Shown here: in pieces, positions 18,672 through 27,322 of the stretch
Numbering within the stretch: position 1 is the first letter of the stretch
Layout: every line of letters starts with the position of its first letter
Source: an uncultured Ilumatobacter sp.
Lineage (GTDB): Bacteria > Actinomycetota > Acidimicrobiia > Acidimicrobiales > Ilumatobacteraceae
Reading direction: 5' to 3'
Assembly (NCBI GenBank): GCA_905182555.1
Contig: CAJJBX010000020.1
Span: 1-44,684, forward strand
Length of the DNA stretch: 44,684 nucleotides
Notes under the pieces: generated by a model
Database searches by the model: none
What the model saw: the letters and a program-made list of their open reading frames with translations, nothing else
Told to the model about the DNA's origin: nothing
Program-made: the position numbers and the translations under genes

Positions 18672-19637
18672 TTATAACGGTGTGACAACGTAAGTCGCGC
18701 TGTCGGCGAAGACCGGGGTGCCGGGTGAGAGGTACACCGTGGTGCCGTCGAGCGCTATTGCGAGCTCGTGGCCAACCGCAGTATGGCTGTCGCCAGGTGC
18801 CAGATGAAGCAACTGCACGCCGACTTCGGGCAAGGGGTATCGACCGTCGGTGATTTTCATGATTGGGTCGCGCAGCGGAGCCGGGTCGACCACTTCGAGG
18901 AGTAGATCGACGTTGACCTCTTTCAGCGTCAACCCGCCGCGGACCACGTTGTCGCTGGCGTTCATCAGTTCAATACCCGAACCACGTAGGTACGCATGGA
19001 GGTTTCCGGCCGTGAGGTGGAGGGCTTGGCCCGGCTGCAGCGTGAGGTAGTTGAGCAGCAGGGTCGCAGCGACGCTCGGATCGTTGTGACCGTATTTCTC
19101 GCCCAGAGTCCAGGCCCATCGCGCCTGACGGTCGTCAATCGATTTGAGGCCAGTGACCGTAGCGGTCGCGTCGAAGGCACCTCGATACAGATCAGCGAGC
19201 GAGTCTTCGCCGTGCTCCTGCACGAAATCGGCGAATTGCTCAGCACCGAGGCGTCGGAGGTAGTCGATAGTGGAGCCGTATGGGCGGAATCCGCATAACG
19301 CCTCGAATTCTGTCAATGCGACCAGGAGTTCAGGCTTGGCTTGATCGTCGGCGAAGACGCCGCTGGCGTGGCCCTCAATGGCCTGCTCTGTGGTCGGGTG
19401 GGCTTGCAGCGAGAGCGGTTCGCCTGCCGACAAGACCTTTACAAGGTAGGGCAGCTTGCCGGTGAGATCAGACAGCGGGCTGCCGTCTTCGAGCAACGTG
19501 GGGCCGTTCGGGTGGGTCCCGAGCCACAACTCGGCCCAGGGCTGGCCGCGGCCGGCAACGCCGAGCAACTTCGGGATGAAGTCGGGGTCGCCCCACGCGT
19601 AGTGCTGGATGACTCCCTCTATGACGCGGACTGGCAT
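18672..19637 (-). CDS. manA: Mannose-6-phosphate isomerase, class I
   Basis: 321 residues. Zinc-site motifs are visible: LSLQAHP (Gln and His), KPELLVAL (Glu) and GNLHAYLRG (His), plus HYAWGDP near the start. It interconverts mannose 6-phosphate and fructose 6-phosphate, feeding GDP-mannose and, in this lineage, cell-wall glycans. It starts three bases after the stop of the MBL-fold gene, so it belongs to the mscR operon. It converges on ispG with 60 bases between and no strong terminator. Confidence 0.92.
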   Translation of the reverse strand: MPVRVIEGVIQHYAWGDPDFIPKLLGVAGRGQPWAELWLGTHPNGPTLLEDGSPLSDLTGKLPYLVKVLSAGEPLSLQAHPTTEQAIEGHASGVFADDQAKPELLVALTEFEALCGFRPYGSTIDYLRRLGAEQFADFVQEHGEDSLADLYRGAFDATATVTGLKSIDDRQARWAWTLGEKYGHNDPSVAATLLLNYLTLQPGQALHLTAGNLHAYLRGSGIELMNASDNVVRGGLTLKEVNVDLLLEVVDPAPLRDPIMKITDGRYPLPEVGVQLLHLAPGDSHTAVGHELAIALDGTTVYLSPGTPVFADSATYVVTPL

Positions 19638-19640
19638 TGT

Positions 19641-20270
19641 TCAGTTCAGTCCCAACTCGGCGACCCGTTCGAGCACTCGGTCGCGCTCATTGCCGATGGT
19701 GGTCGTGTCCCCGTGGCCGGTGTGAACGATGGTGTGATCAGGGAGCGCGAGCAGCACGTCTCGAATCGACGCCAATATCGTCGGCTCGTCGGAATACACC
19801 CGGCCGGTGGCGCCGGGCCCTCCACAGAACAGCGTGTCACCGCTGACAACGGCGCCGGTGGCCACGTCGTGGAAGCAGCAGCAGCCGGGCGAGTGGCCAG
19901 GCGTGTGCAGGGTGGCGAGTTCGTGACCAGCGACGCGCAGCGTGCGCCCAGGTTCGATGGGTGCATCGAAGTCGTGTTCGGGGTAGACGACGTCCCACAG
20001 GAAGCGGTCGAACTCATGGAGCATGATCGGCGCATCGACAGCGTCACGCAGTGCGACCGCGGCGTTGATGTGGTCGTTGTGGCCGTGCGTCAACACAATG
20101 CCCTTGACGTTGCGACCATTCACTGCATCGATGATCGGTTGATGGTCGTGTGCGGCGTCGAAGATCAACACTTCCTTGTCGTCGCCGACGAGCCAGATGT
20201 TGTTTTCGACTTCCCATTCGCCGCCGCCAAGCGCGAAGACGCCCTCGGTTGTCACCAGCTCGATGCTCAT
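19641..20270 (-). CDS. MBL-fold hydrolase, probable S-formylmycothiol hydrolase partner of MscR
   Basis: 209 residues. The metallo-beta-lactamase ligands are present: HGHNDH (62-67), His126 in HTPGHSPG, Asp145 in SGDTLF and a C-terminal HTGHGD. The ATG overlaps the stop of the mycothiol-dependent formaldehyde dehydrogenase by four bases. The same pair (Rv2259-Rv2260) exists in mycobacteria, so a role in finishing formaldehyde oxidation by hydrolysing the mycothiol thioester is likely; this is inference from context and fold. Confidence 0.85.
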   Translation of the reverse strand: MSIELVTTEGVFALGGGEWEVENNIWLVGDDKEVLIFDAAHDHQPIIDAVNGRNVKGIVLTHGHNDHINAAVALRDAVDAPIMLHEFDRFLWDVVYPEHDFDAPIEPGRTLRVAGHELATLHTPGHSPGCCCFHDVATGAVVSGDTLFCGGPGATGRVYSDEPTILASIRDVLLALPDHTIVHTGHGDTTTIGNERDRVLERVAELGLN

Positions 20271-21361
20271 TGGTTCTCAATCATGACAACCGAGCGCAGC
20301 ACCTCGCCGCGTTCCATTTTGTGGAAAGCCTCTTCGACATCGCCGAGGCCAATCTTTTCTGACACGAAGCCATCGAGGTCGAGTCGGCCCTGCAGGTACA
20401 GGTCGATGAGCATCGGGAAGTCGCGCTCGGGGAGGCAGTCGCCGTACCACGAGGACTTGAGCGAGCCGCCGCGGCCGAAGATCTCGATAAAGGGGAGTTC
20501 GATGGTCATCTCCGGGTTCGGCACGCCAACGAGGACGACCGTGCCTGCCAAATCGCGTGCTTCGAAGCACTGTTTGTAGACCACCGGGTGACCGATTGCT
20601 TCGATGCACACGTCGGCACCGTTGCCGCCGGTGACCGATCGGATGTACTCGACGGGGTCTGTGTTCTTCGAGTTGCACACGTGGGTGGCACCGAAGCTCT
20701 TCGCCCAGTCGAGCTTGGTGTCGTCGATGTCGACAGCGATGATCTTCGACGCGCCAGCGAGCTGCGCGCCGGCGATTGCCGCGTCGCCGACACCGCCACA
20801 ACCGAACACCGCAACGCTCTGGCCGCGAGTGACCTGACCGGTGTTGATGGCTGCGCCGAGGCCCGCCATGACGCCGCAGCCGAGCAGGCCGGCAGCCTCG
20901 GGGGGAGCAGCGGGGTTGACCTTGGTGCACTGCAGCGAGTGGACGAGGGTCTTCTCGCAGAATGCACCGATGCCGAGCGCCGGCGAGAGTTCGGTGCCAT
21001 CGGTGAGTGTCATCTTTTGTTTGGCATTGTGGGTGTCGAAGCAGTACTGCGCTTCGCTGCGTTTGCACGCTCGACAGTTGCCGCACACGGCGCGCCAGTT
21101 GAGGATCACGTAGTCGCCGGGGACGACGTTCGTGACGCCCTCTCCGACCGATTCGACGAGCCCTGCGGCCTCGTGGCCAAGGAGGAACGGGAACTCGTCG
21201 TTGATGCCACCTTCGCGATAGTGCAGGTCGGTGTGGCAGACGCCGCACGCCTGAATGGCAACGACGGCTTCACCCGGGCCGGGGTCGGGGATAACGATGG
21301 TCTCCATCGAGACTGGCTCGCCCTTGGCCTTGGCAATGATTCCGCGTACTTCCTGACTCAT
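20267..21361 (-). CDS. mscR: S-(hydroxymethyl)mycothiol dehydrogenase
   Basis: 364 residues, zinc-dependent medium-chain alcohol dehydrogenase. The catalytic zinc site is CGVCHTD and GHEAAG, the structural zinc Cys set is [15 protein letters not shown], and the NAD site is [10 protein letters not shown]. It oxidises the formaldehyde-mycothiol adduct (EC 1.1.1.306) and reduces nitrosomycothiol. It implies the cell makes mycothiol. It is the first gene of the operon with the MBL hydrolase and manA. Confidence 0.9.
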   Translation of the reverse strand: MSQEVRGIIAKAKGEPVSMETIVIPDPGPGEAVVAIQACGVCHTDLHYREGGINDEFPFLLGHEAAGLVESVGEGVTNVVPGDYVILNWRAVCGNCRACKRSEAQYCFDTHNAKQKMTLTDGTELSPALGIGAFCEKTLVHSLQCTKVNPAAPPEAAGLLGCGVMAGLGAAINTGQVTRGQSVAVFGCGGVGDAAIAGAQLAGASKIIAVDIDDTKLDWAKSFGATHVCNSKNTDPVEYIRSVTGGNGADVCIEAIGHPVVYKQCFEARDLAGTVVLVGVPNPEMTIELPFIEIFGRGGSLKSSWYGDCLPERDFPMLIDLYLQGRLDLDGFVSEKIGLGDVEEAFHKMERGEVLRSVVMIENQ

Positions 21362-21368
21362 GTCGCAG

Positions 21369-21374
21369 AACGTA
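21369..21374 (-). promoter_or_regulatory. Leaderless-type -10 box of mscR (TACGTT, 7 bases before ATG)
   Basis: On the - strand TACGTT, seven bases, ATG 21361. Same hexamer as the aldo/keto reductase promoter at 30757. Confidence 0.45.
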
Positions 21375-21430
21375 TCGCACGCGCAGTCGCTGAGCGCACA
21401 GGGTGAGGTACCTTTGCCGGAGGCCTTGTG

Positions 21431-21797
21431 GTGCCAGGAAATCGTTGGGAGCAGGTCGTTCTTCGCAATGTGCCCAGCAGTGCTGAATTCTGCGGGCGGA
21501 TTGCCGGCAGACGAAAGCGCAGCACTACCTGACGGCGCCGAAAATCTCGGCCCACTTGCGGTCTATCTGCCGGATGCGTATCTCTTCACGGTTGCAGCGG
21601 TTGCAGCGGTTGCTGAATCCGTAGATACCCCTGTGCTCGTTTGGCCGGCCAACGCTTCGATTGCGCTCGCCGATGTGGCGACATTGGAACGTCTGGCTGA
21701 AAGTGAAGCCGGGGAGGGGCTAGAAGAGGCGAAGGTCGTCGGGCTTCATGCCGCGGAGTTCGTCGTAGTCGACTTCGACCCACGTGAACCCGCGTGA
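21431..21797 (+). CDS. Unidentified small protein between mscR and nucS, probably frameshifted
   Basis: A strong GGAGG (21419-21423) stands 7 bases before GTG 21431, and TACCTT (21409-21414) could be its -10. That frame reads [22 protein letters not shown] and stops after about 35 residues; the next frame carries on as an acidic, Ala-rich sequence ([19 protein letters not shown], then [19 protein letters not shown]) to 21797. One extra base near 21490-21530 would join them, matching the errors elsewhere. A further shift would end it at TAG 21721-21723, just where nucS ends. I do not recognise a family. A 9-base repeat (GTTGCAGCG) encodes VAAVAAV in the middle. Confidence 0.35.
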
Positions 21798-22403
21798 CTC
21801 GGCAAGAACCTTCGCCTGCGGCTTGATGACCTGGGCAACGAACACGCCACGGATTGATCCGAGCGAGGAGTCGAGCTTGAGGCGTTCGATGTAGCGCGTG
21901 AGCTGCTCTACGCCGTCAATTTCCCCGCGGCGCTTGACCTCGATGGCAACGACCTGGTCGGATTCGTCGCGGCAGACGAGGTCGATCGGCCCAATCGCCG
22001 TCGGATACTCGCGGCGCACCAGCTTGAGGCCGACCTCAATGGCGTCGGGCGAAATCGCGAGCAATTCTTGGAGATGGGCCTCGACGCCGTCCTTTTGCAG
22101 GCCAGGGTCGGTGCCGAGTTCGGCCTCGACGTCACTCATCACTTCATGGAGCGTGATGGTCAGAGTTTCCTTCTTCGGGCTGGTCACAATCCAGCGATGG
22201 CCGCCGCCGTCGGCAGCGTCATCCTTCTCTTCGACGATCGTGTTCGGGGCGTTCATCCAGTTGAGCGGCTTGTACGCGCCGCCGTCGGCATGAATGGCCA
22301 CACAGCCGTCTGCCTTCACCATGATCAGCCGATTGGCCTCAGGGAGATGGGCAGCAAGCTTGCCGGCATAGTCGACGGAACACCGAGCAATGAGCAGACG
22401 CAC
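21720..22403 (-). CDS. nucS: Endonuclease NucS (EndoMS), mismatch-specific
   Basis: 227 residues. N-terminal DNA-binding domain ([32 protein letters not shown]) and C-terminal nuclease domain with the catalytic set [19 protein letters not shown] and [19 protein letters not shown]. The last residues, LRLF, form the clamp-binding-type tail seen in the family. NucS cuts both strands at mismatches and replaces MutS/MutL in many actinobacteria and archaea. GTG 22403 is used; a TTG three codons upstream is possible. Confidence 0.93.
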   Translation of the reverse strand: MRLLIARCSVDYAGKLAAHLPEANRLIMVKADGCVAIHADGGAYKPLNWMNAPNTIVEEKDDAADGGGHRWIVTSPKKETLTITLHEVMSDVEAELGTDPGLQKDGVEAHLQELLAISPDAIEVGLKLVRREYPTAIGPIDLVCRDESDQVVAIEVKRRGEIDGVEQLTRYIERLKLDSSLGSIRGVFVAQVIKPQAKVLAESRGFTWVEVDYDELRGMKPDDLRLF

Positions 22404-22411
22404 GGAATGCA

Positions 22412-22417
22412 ACGCTA
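22412..22417 (-). promoter_or_regulatory. Leaderless-type -10 box of nucS (TAGCGT, 8 bases before GTG)
   Basis: On the - strand TAGCGT, eight bases, GTG 22403. Confidence 0.35.
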
Positions 22418-22463
22418 TCGGCCATGTGTGACCTCGGCCGCGCCAGACACCGCCGCAGCCGTC

Positions 22464-22500
22464 TTAGCGAACCGAATTAGCGAACCGAATTAGCGAACGG
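22464..22500. repeat. 13-base tandem repeat covering the UbiB stop codon
   Basis: TTAGCGAACCGAA occurs at 22464-22476 and 22477-22489, and a third partial unit from 22490 contains the TAA stop and last codons of the kinase gene (- strand). The end of the gene has thus been duplicated twice downstream of itself. Confidence 0.7.
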
Positions 22501-24109
22501 ATTCGACGTGGTCCTGCATGCGCTTTTGAATGAGCGCTCGACGTTCTTGCAGTTCCTTGTAGGTGAGTGAGTTGACGCTCGAATCGAGCCCCATGCTCTT
22601 CTTCACACCGTCCATGTCGAACTCGACGGCGGTCGGGTCAATTCCGAGTTCGCGGCCAAGGCGCTCACCGTGCTTCGAAGCGAACAGCATCGAGATGTTC
22701 GCGACTTCACCAATCAGGTCGAGTTCCGGCGCAAGGCGCGCGATTGCACCGTCGAGGAACACGAGGTTCTTGACATAGAGCATGAGTTCCTTGGGGAGCT
22801 TGGCGCCGTAACCCAGCAGAGCCTTTACGATTCGCTGCACCTCATGGACCATCTCCTCGCCACTCAAGGTCGTGGGGTCGATCGTCGCCTCGTCGAGCCG
22901 GAGGTCGCTGATGACGGCGTCGAGGTCGGTGTCTATGGGGAGCGCCCCAAGGTCGCGGAGTGCGGCCATCTGGCCCTTCACGTCATTGGTCGTTGCGCTC
23001 AGCATGAAACGCAGGAATGCATTGCGGCGCCCACCGCTGAGCCGGCCGACGATGCCGTAGTCAAGGAGGGCGGTTCGGCCGTCTGGGAGGACAAGCAAGT
23101 TGCCGCCGTGGAGGTCGCCGTGAAAGATGCCTTCGACGACAGCGCCCTCCATGAACGCGACCATTGCCGTCCGGACAACGTCGACCGTGTCAATACCAGC
23201 ATCTTGCATGCCGACCACGTCGTCGAAGTTGAAGCCATGGAACCGCTCCATCACGAGTACCCGTCGAGTCACGAGCGAAGGGTGCGGGCGCGGGACGACG
23301 TAGCGCTCTTGGCCGAGATCGTGCAGCATCGCTGCGACATCGAGCATGTTCGCCGCTTCCATGCGAAAGTCGAGCTCTTCGACAATCGTTTCGGCGAACA
23401 GTTCGACGAGCGACGGCGGGTTAGCGAGCGCCGCGACCGGAATACGGCCGACCAGGTGCGGGGCGAGCCACGCCATGACGCGGAGGTCCTTGCGGACGTA
23501 GGCCGAAACGGTCGGCCGCTGGACCTTGACAACGACTTCCTCACCCGTTTTGAGGCGGGCGACATGAACCTGAGCTATGGACGCTGCGGCCAGCGCGGTT
23601 TCCTCGAATGATTCGAAGATGTCTTCAAGCCGGGCACCAAGATCTTCTTCGACCGTGCGGCGGACCACATCGAAAGGTTCAGCTGGAACCTGGTCGCGGC
23701 ACTTCTTGAACTCTTCGACCAGCTCGGCCGGGAACAGGCCGTCGCCCGATGAGATGATCTGGCCGAGCTTGATGTAGGTCGGCCCGAGGATCTCGGCAGC
23801 CTCGCGCAGCCGACGAGAAATCACTGCACGACTGGCCTCAGTCGTATCGAACTTCCCGCGCTTCTGCGAGATCAGCCACGGCCCAATCGCCCTGGCGAGT
23901 CGGGTCGAGACGCTCACAACGCGAGATCCTGGAGGGAGCTTTGACGGCTTGGTGAGCGAGGGGACCTCGGCCTGGGCTTGGGACCGCAACGTCGCTGCCA
24001 GTTCCACCCATCGAACTTCTTCGCGGCGGACGTTCCAGGGGCCATCCTGGCTGAACGCTGCCCAGTCCGTGTCGGACCGGGCGCTCGGAGTGGTCGACGA
24101 TGACGACAT
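22490..24109 (-). CDS. ABC1/UbiB-family atypical kinase
   Basis: 539 residues. Family motifs: KLGQ in YIKLGQIISS (the KxGQ motif), AAASIAQVH (the Ala-rich nucleotide loop), VVVKVQRP, HGDLHGGN (catalytic loop) and LLDYGIVG (metal-binding DYG in place of DFG). The C-terminus is helical, without the membrane pair of E. coli UbiB. These ATPases support quinone or lipid metabolism; the substrate here is unknown. ATG 24109 is directly preceded by AGAGG, too close for a ribosome site; CATCCT lies 6 bases upstream, another start-proximal -10-like element. Confidence 0.9.
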   Translation of the reverse strand: MSSSSTTPSARSDTDWAAFSQDGPWNVRREEVRWVELAATLRSQAQAEVPSLTKPSKLPPGSRVVSVSTRLARAIGPWLISQKRGKFDTTEASRAVISRRLREAAEILGPTYIKLGQIISSGDGLFPAELVEEFKKCRDQVPAEPFDVVRRTVEEDLGARLEDIFESFEETALAAASIAQVHVARLKTGEEVVVKVQRPTVSAYVRKDLRVMAWLAPHLVGRIPVAALANPPSLVELFAETIVEELDFRMEAANMLDVAAMLHDLGQERYVVPRPHPSLVTRRVLVMERFHGFNFDDVVGMQDAGIDTVDVVRTAMVAFMEGAVVEGIFHGDLHGGNLLVLPDGRTALLDYGIVGRLSGGRRNAFLRFMLSATTNDVKGQMAALRDLGALPIDTDLDAVISDLRLDEATIDPTTLSGEEMVHEVQRIVKALLGYGAKLPKELMLYVKNLVFLDGAIARLAPELDLIGEVANISMLFASKHGERLGRELGIDPTAVEFDMDGVKKSMGLDSSVNSLTYKELQERRALIQKRMQDHVESVR

Positions 24110-24162
24110 CCTCTAAGGATGCCGGAATCTTGGTCGTTCGCCATCGCTGAGACTGACAGAAA

Positions 24163-24202
24163 TCAGAGTCAAGAAAAATGTCACAGCGGTTAATGACTCT
24201 GA
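24163..24202. repeat. Inverted repeat in the divergent kinase/VOC promoter region
   Basis: TCAGAGTCA (24163-24171) and TGACTCTGA (24194-24202) are exact inverted copies 22 bases apart, in the 264-base gap between the divergent genes. It could be an operator or a hairpin in the kinase leader. Apart from this the gap shows no gene. Confidence 0.45.
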
Positions 24203-24373
24203 ATGAGCGCAATCGTCTTCGCTGTCGCTCCGTGTGTGTCGTGTCCGTCTTTGCGAAGCGGCTGTTCCGCAAGCGTGAGGTGCTGCGTCCATTGGAGGCC
24301 AGCGGTACTCGCTGAGTCGGTAGCAACACCGGCGAATTGCTCGCGGGCTCCTTGCGGGTGACAACATCAAGTA

Positions 24374-24841
24374 ATGACAGAACGACCGTTCAACGTGCTC
24401 GGTATTCAGCAGATCGCCATCGGCGGGCTCGACAAGGGGGCACTCACCGGGCTCTGGACTGGTTTACTCGGCGTCGAGAAGGTGGGCGACTACGTGGCCG
24501 AATCCGAGAACGTCGATGAAAATATTCTGCGGCTCGGCTCAGGGTCGCACGCAGTCGAGATCGACCTGATGCAACCGATCGACCCGGACAAGTCGCCGAA
24601 GGTCCACAGCCCTGCGCTCAATCACGTCGGCCTCTGGATCGATGACCTCGCGGCGGCGGTGGCATGGCTGACCGAGCAGGGCATGCGTTTCACGCCCGGC
24701 GGTATTCGCAAGGGGGCGTCGGGGTACGACGTGTGCTTCCTCCATCCGAAGGGCAACGATGAGTCACCCCGATCAGGCGAAGGCGTCCTGATCGAGCTGG
24801 TTCAGGCGCCGTCGGCCGTCATCGACGCGCTGTCGTCCTAG
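24374..24841 (+). CDS. VOC-superfamily (glyoxalase-like) protein
   Basis: 155 residues with two beta-alpha-beta-beta-beta modules. Metal-ligand candidates are Gln13 or so in GIQQIAIGG, Glu in AVEIDL, His in [10 protein letters not shown] and Glu in VLIELVQ, the arrangement of methylmalonyl-CoA epimerase and glyoxalase I relatives. The substrate cannot be assigned. ATG 24374 has CAACAT 6 bases before it and no ribosome site. Confidence 0.75.
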   Translation: MTERPFNVLGIQQIAIGGLDKGALTGLWTGLLGVEKVGDYVAESENVDENILRLGSGSHAVEIDLMQPIDPDKSPKVHSPALNHVGLWIDDLAAAVAWLTEQGMRFTPGGIRKGASGYDVCFLHPKGNDESPRSGEGVLIELVQAPSAVIDALSS

Positions 24842-24865
24842 CGCTTGACGATCCAGCTCACCGAT

Positions 24866-25677
24866 TCAGAAATTCGGTGGACGTTTCTCGCGTAGAGCGG
24901 CGACGCCCTCGGCGTATTCGGCAGTACCCATTGATACATCCAGCAACCGAATCGAATCGCGGACAGACGCAGCAGGGTCATGCCGGAGTAGGTCGGCTGC
25001 AAGTTGCTGCTTGGTGACTGTCACGGCGTTCGGCCCGGTCGATGCGGCGAGCAGCTGTGCATAAGCCTGCGCGGCAGCCAACGTCTGCACACCGTCGGCT
25101 TCGACGCCGTTCCATAGACCCCAGTCAGCGGTTTCGGCTCCGGTGACAATGCGGCCCGATAGCAGGAGGTCGTTGGCACGGGTCACGCCGACGAGCCGGG
25201 GAAGCGTCCAGCTCATCCCGTACTCGGCGGGAAGGCCGAGCTTCGGCGCCGCGGTCTTTGGGCGCGGAAAGCTGGTGCGTCACAGAAGGTGACGAGGGCC
25301 AGCCCGACCCCGGCACAGGCGCCGTTCACCGCAGCGATGATTGGAAGGCGATACCCCAGCTGCCAAGCGAAGTCGGCGTTGAGCCGCCCTTGGAAGATGT
25401 CGCCGGCTCCGGGCTGTGCCGGTTCGGGTGGGAGACCGGTGTCGTAGCCGCCTTTGTCGACGTGGCCGGCCAACGCGTCCGAGTCGCCGCCGACGCAGAA
25501 CGCTGGTGGCGTGCCGGTGACCACTACCGCACGAAGCCCATCACGATGTTCGAGGTCGGCCATGACCGTTCGGAAATCGGCATGCATGCGACCAGTCCAC
25601 GCATTGTGGCGGTGTGGCCGATGCAGCGACACCGTTGCCACAGGCCCGTCGATGTCGCATCGGATTGTGTCGCTCAT
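24866..25677 (-). CDS. Enoyl-CoA hydratase/isomerase family protein, one frameshift
   Basis: About 270 residues after correction. Crotonase motifs: HRPHRHNAWTG, VVVTGTPPAFCVGGD (oxyanion loop) and NGACAGVGLAL, then PAEYGMSWTLPRLVG and the C-terminal LREKRPPNF. An Asp in GGDSDAL occupies the first loop, and a Glu is found in LPAEYG, the position of a catalytic Glu in many members. One A is missing from an A-run near 25256 (- strand CCCAAAGACC); restoring it joins FRAQ to KTAAPKLGLPAEYG. The start overlaps the stop of the upstream phosphatase by four bases, so they form an operon. Likely acyl-CoA metabolism. Confidence 0.85.
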
Positions 25678-26420
25678 CCCCACATCGCTTTCAGTACGCC
25701 TTCGGTCAGTTCTGGTCGGCAGACAAAGAAGTCGGGAAGCCATGCGTCGCGATCGTTGTAGATCAGCGGCGACCCATCGAGTCGGCTGGCATGGAAGCCA
25801 GCGGCCATGGCAACAGCGGCAGGAGCTGCGGAGTCCCACTGGTACATGCCACCGTCGTGGACGTAGATGTCAGCTTCGCCGATCACCACGGCCATCGCCT
25901 TTGCTCCGGCCGATCCGAGGCGTACAGCGTCGCAGCCCAACCCCTCGGCAACCAGCACCGCAGCGTACGGGGCCCGGTGTCGTGAGGTGATCAGGCGTGG
26001 ACGGTCGCGGTCCAGGACTGGCATCGGCGGTGCTGGGTCGGTCGAAAAGACCATGTCGACGGCGGGCAGGCTCACTGCAGCGGCACCAAAAGTTTGATCT
26101 TCCCAGAGTGCGATATGCACAGCCCAGTCGCTGCGGCCCTGTTCGCCGAATTCCCTGGTGCCATCGAGTGGGTCGATGATCCAGACCCGGTCGGCGTTGT
26201 AGCGGCGTGGATCTTCAACGCCCTCTTCCGACAGCACTGCATCGTCAGGGCGGTGTGTGTTGAGTTCGCCGGCGATGAAGTCTTGTGCTGCTGCGTCACC
26301 CGAGTCGCGGACATCCCAGATCGATGCACCAGCAGCGAACATCTCGGCACGGAGCTGCACGAGGAGTTCGCCTGCCTGGACGGCGAGCCGCGTAGCGAGC
26401 TCGGCATCGGTTTCAGGCAT
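25674..26420 (-). CDS. Inositol monophosphatase/CysQ-family phosphatase
   Basis: 248 residues. The magnesium-site motifs are LSEEG (Glu), IDPLDGTREF (the DPxDGT signature) and WDSAAPAAVA near the C-terminus. RE in GTREF is typical of CysQ-type 3'-phosphoadenosine 5'-phosphate phosphatases rather than inositol phosphatases, but the exact substrate is uncertain. CAGAAT lies 6 bases before ATG 26420, a leaderless-type arrangement. First gene of a pair with the enoyl-CoA hydratase. Confidence 0.88.
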   Translation of the reverse strand: MPETDAELATRLAVQAGELLVQLRAEMFAAGASIWDVRDSGDAAAQDFIAGELNTHRPDDAVLSEEGVEDPRRYNADRVWIIDPLDGTREFGEQGRSDWAVHIALWEDQTFGAAAVSLPAVDMVFSTDPAPPMPVLDRDRPRLITSRHRAPYAAVLVAEGLGCDAVRLGSAGAKAMAVVIGEADIYVHDGGMYQWDSAAPAAVAMAAGFHASRLDGSPLIYNDRDAWLPDFFVCRPELTEGVLKAMWG

Positions 26421-26460
26421 CGCCGCATTCTGGCAGCGATCAGTGCTGCCTCACACCATT

Positions 26461-26496
26461 GCACCTTGGATGCACCTTGGATGCACCTTGGATGCA
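26461..26496 (+). repeat. Three tandem copies of GCACCTTGGAT
   Basis: An 11-base unit repeated exactly at 26461-26471, 26472-26482 and 26483-26493, then GCA. It lies between two divergent starts (26420 and 26537). The 11-base period is close to one DNA turn, so identical faces could bind a regulator; it may also be simple slippage. Confidence 0.75.
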
Positions 26497-26536
26497 AGAG
26501 CGCCCGACCGTGCGCTGACCTGCCACACTCAACGAA

Positions 26537-27280
26537 ATGTTCGGCGGACAACGGGTGAAATACGGCAGTGAGCGGAATCAGTTCGGCGTGCTTCGGGCCT
26601 GCCGTCGACCTGCGACGCCGCAGCCGATCGTTGTCTTCGTGCACGGCGGCAGTTGGGCCATGCCATACAACCGCTGGGTGATGGGACTGCTGGTCCGCGA
26701 TGCACGCCGTAGGGGCTGGGCGACCTTCAACGTCGAGTATCGCAAGCTGGGGCGCTTCGGTGGCGGCGGGGGTTGGCCACAGACATTCGATGACGTCCGC
26801 GACGCGATCGAGTTGATCACCGAGGGCAGACACGGCCGTGGCGATGCGATCGACCCTGCTCGAGTGGTCATTGTTGGGCATTCCGCTGGGGCGCACCTCG
26901 CGCTGTGTGCCGTCGGCACGAGCGGCCGTCGGCTTCCGGCACTCGTTGTGTCGATGGCAGGCCCGACTGACCTTGAGCAGATCTCAGCCAACGGATCCGC
27001 AACGGTCGACGCACTCGTGGCGAACGCTCCTGAAGCCAACCGCTGGAGGCTGACGTCACCCGTCGAGATGTTGCCGTTCAAGGTGCCTGTCCTGTGTGTG
27101 CACGGCGAGGCCGACACCACGGTGTATCCGTGGAACTCGAAACGCCTCGTCGATATCGGTGGAGCCAGCGCAGTTTTCGTTCCTGACGAGACACACGTCG
27201 ACGCACTCGCGCCGAAGTCTGCGATGTGGGCCGCTGTTACCGAGGCCGTGTCGTCAACGTTCCAGTCGACGTTTTCGTGA
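26537..27280 (+). CDS. Alpha/beta hydrolase (carboxylesterase or arylformamidase-like)
   Basis: 247 residues. Oxyanion motif HGGSW (about 36-40), nucleophile elbow GHSAGAH, acid in HGEADTTV and His in DETHVDAL near the C-terminus form a full triad. The family includes carboxylesterases and kynurenine formamidase; no substrate evidence here. No signal peptide, so cytoplasmic. CACACT lies 7 bases before ATG. Its stop codon sits inside a 20-bp inverted repeat. Confidence 0.82.
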   Translation: MFGGQRVKYGSERNQFGVLRACRRPATPQPIVVFVHGGSWAMPYNRWVMGLLVRDARRRGWATFNVEYRKLGRFGGGGGWPQTFDDVRDAIELITEGRHGRGDAIDPARVVIVGHSAGAHLALCAVGTSGRRLPALVVSMAGPTDLEQISANGSATVDALVANAPEANRWRLTSPVEMLPFKVPVLCVHGEADTTVYPWNSKRLVDIGGASAVFVPDETHVDALAPKSAMWAAVTEAVSSTFQSTFS

Positions 27281-27319
27281 TATGTCTGTGCACTGGGGTG
27301 CGCAGACATATCACGAAAA
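27272..27319. terminator. Long bidirectional hairpin (20-bp stem)
   Basis: 27272-27291 pairs with 27300-27319 (one G-U pair) around an 8-base loop. The stem begins TTTTCGTGATATG and ends in AAAA, so a T-run flanks it in either direction. It lies between convergent genes and contains the hydrolase stop codon (27278-27280); the ettA stop is three bases beyond. Confidence 0.85.
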
Positions 27320-27322
27320 GCG

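Noticed and set aside
22670..23611. 313-residue + strand open frame opposite the UbiB-family kinase
   Set aside because: It lies over kinase motifs on the - strand and shows no domain pattern.
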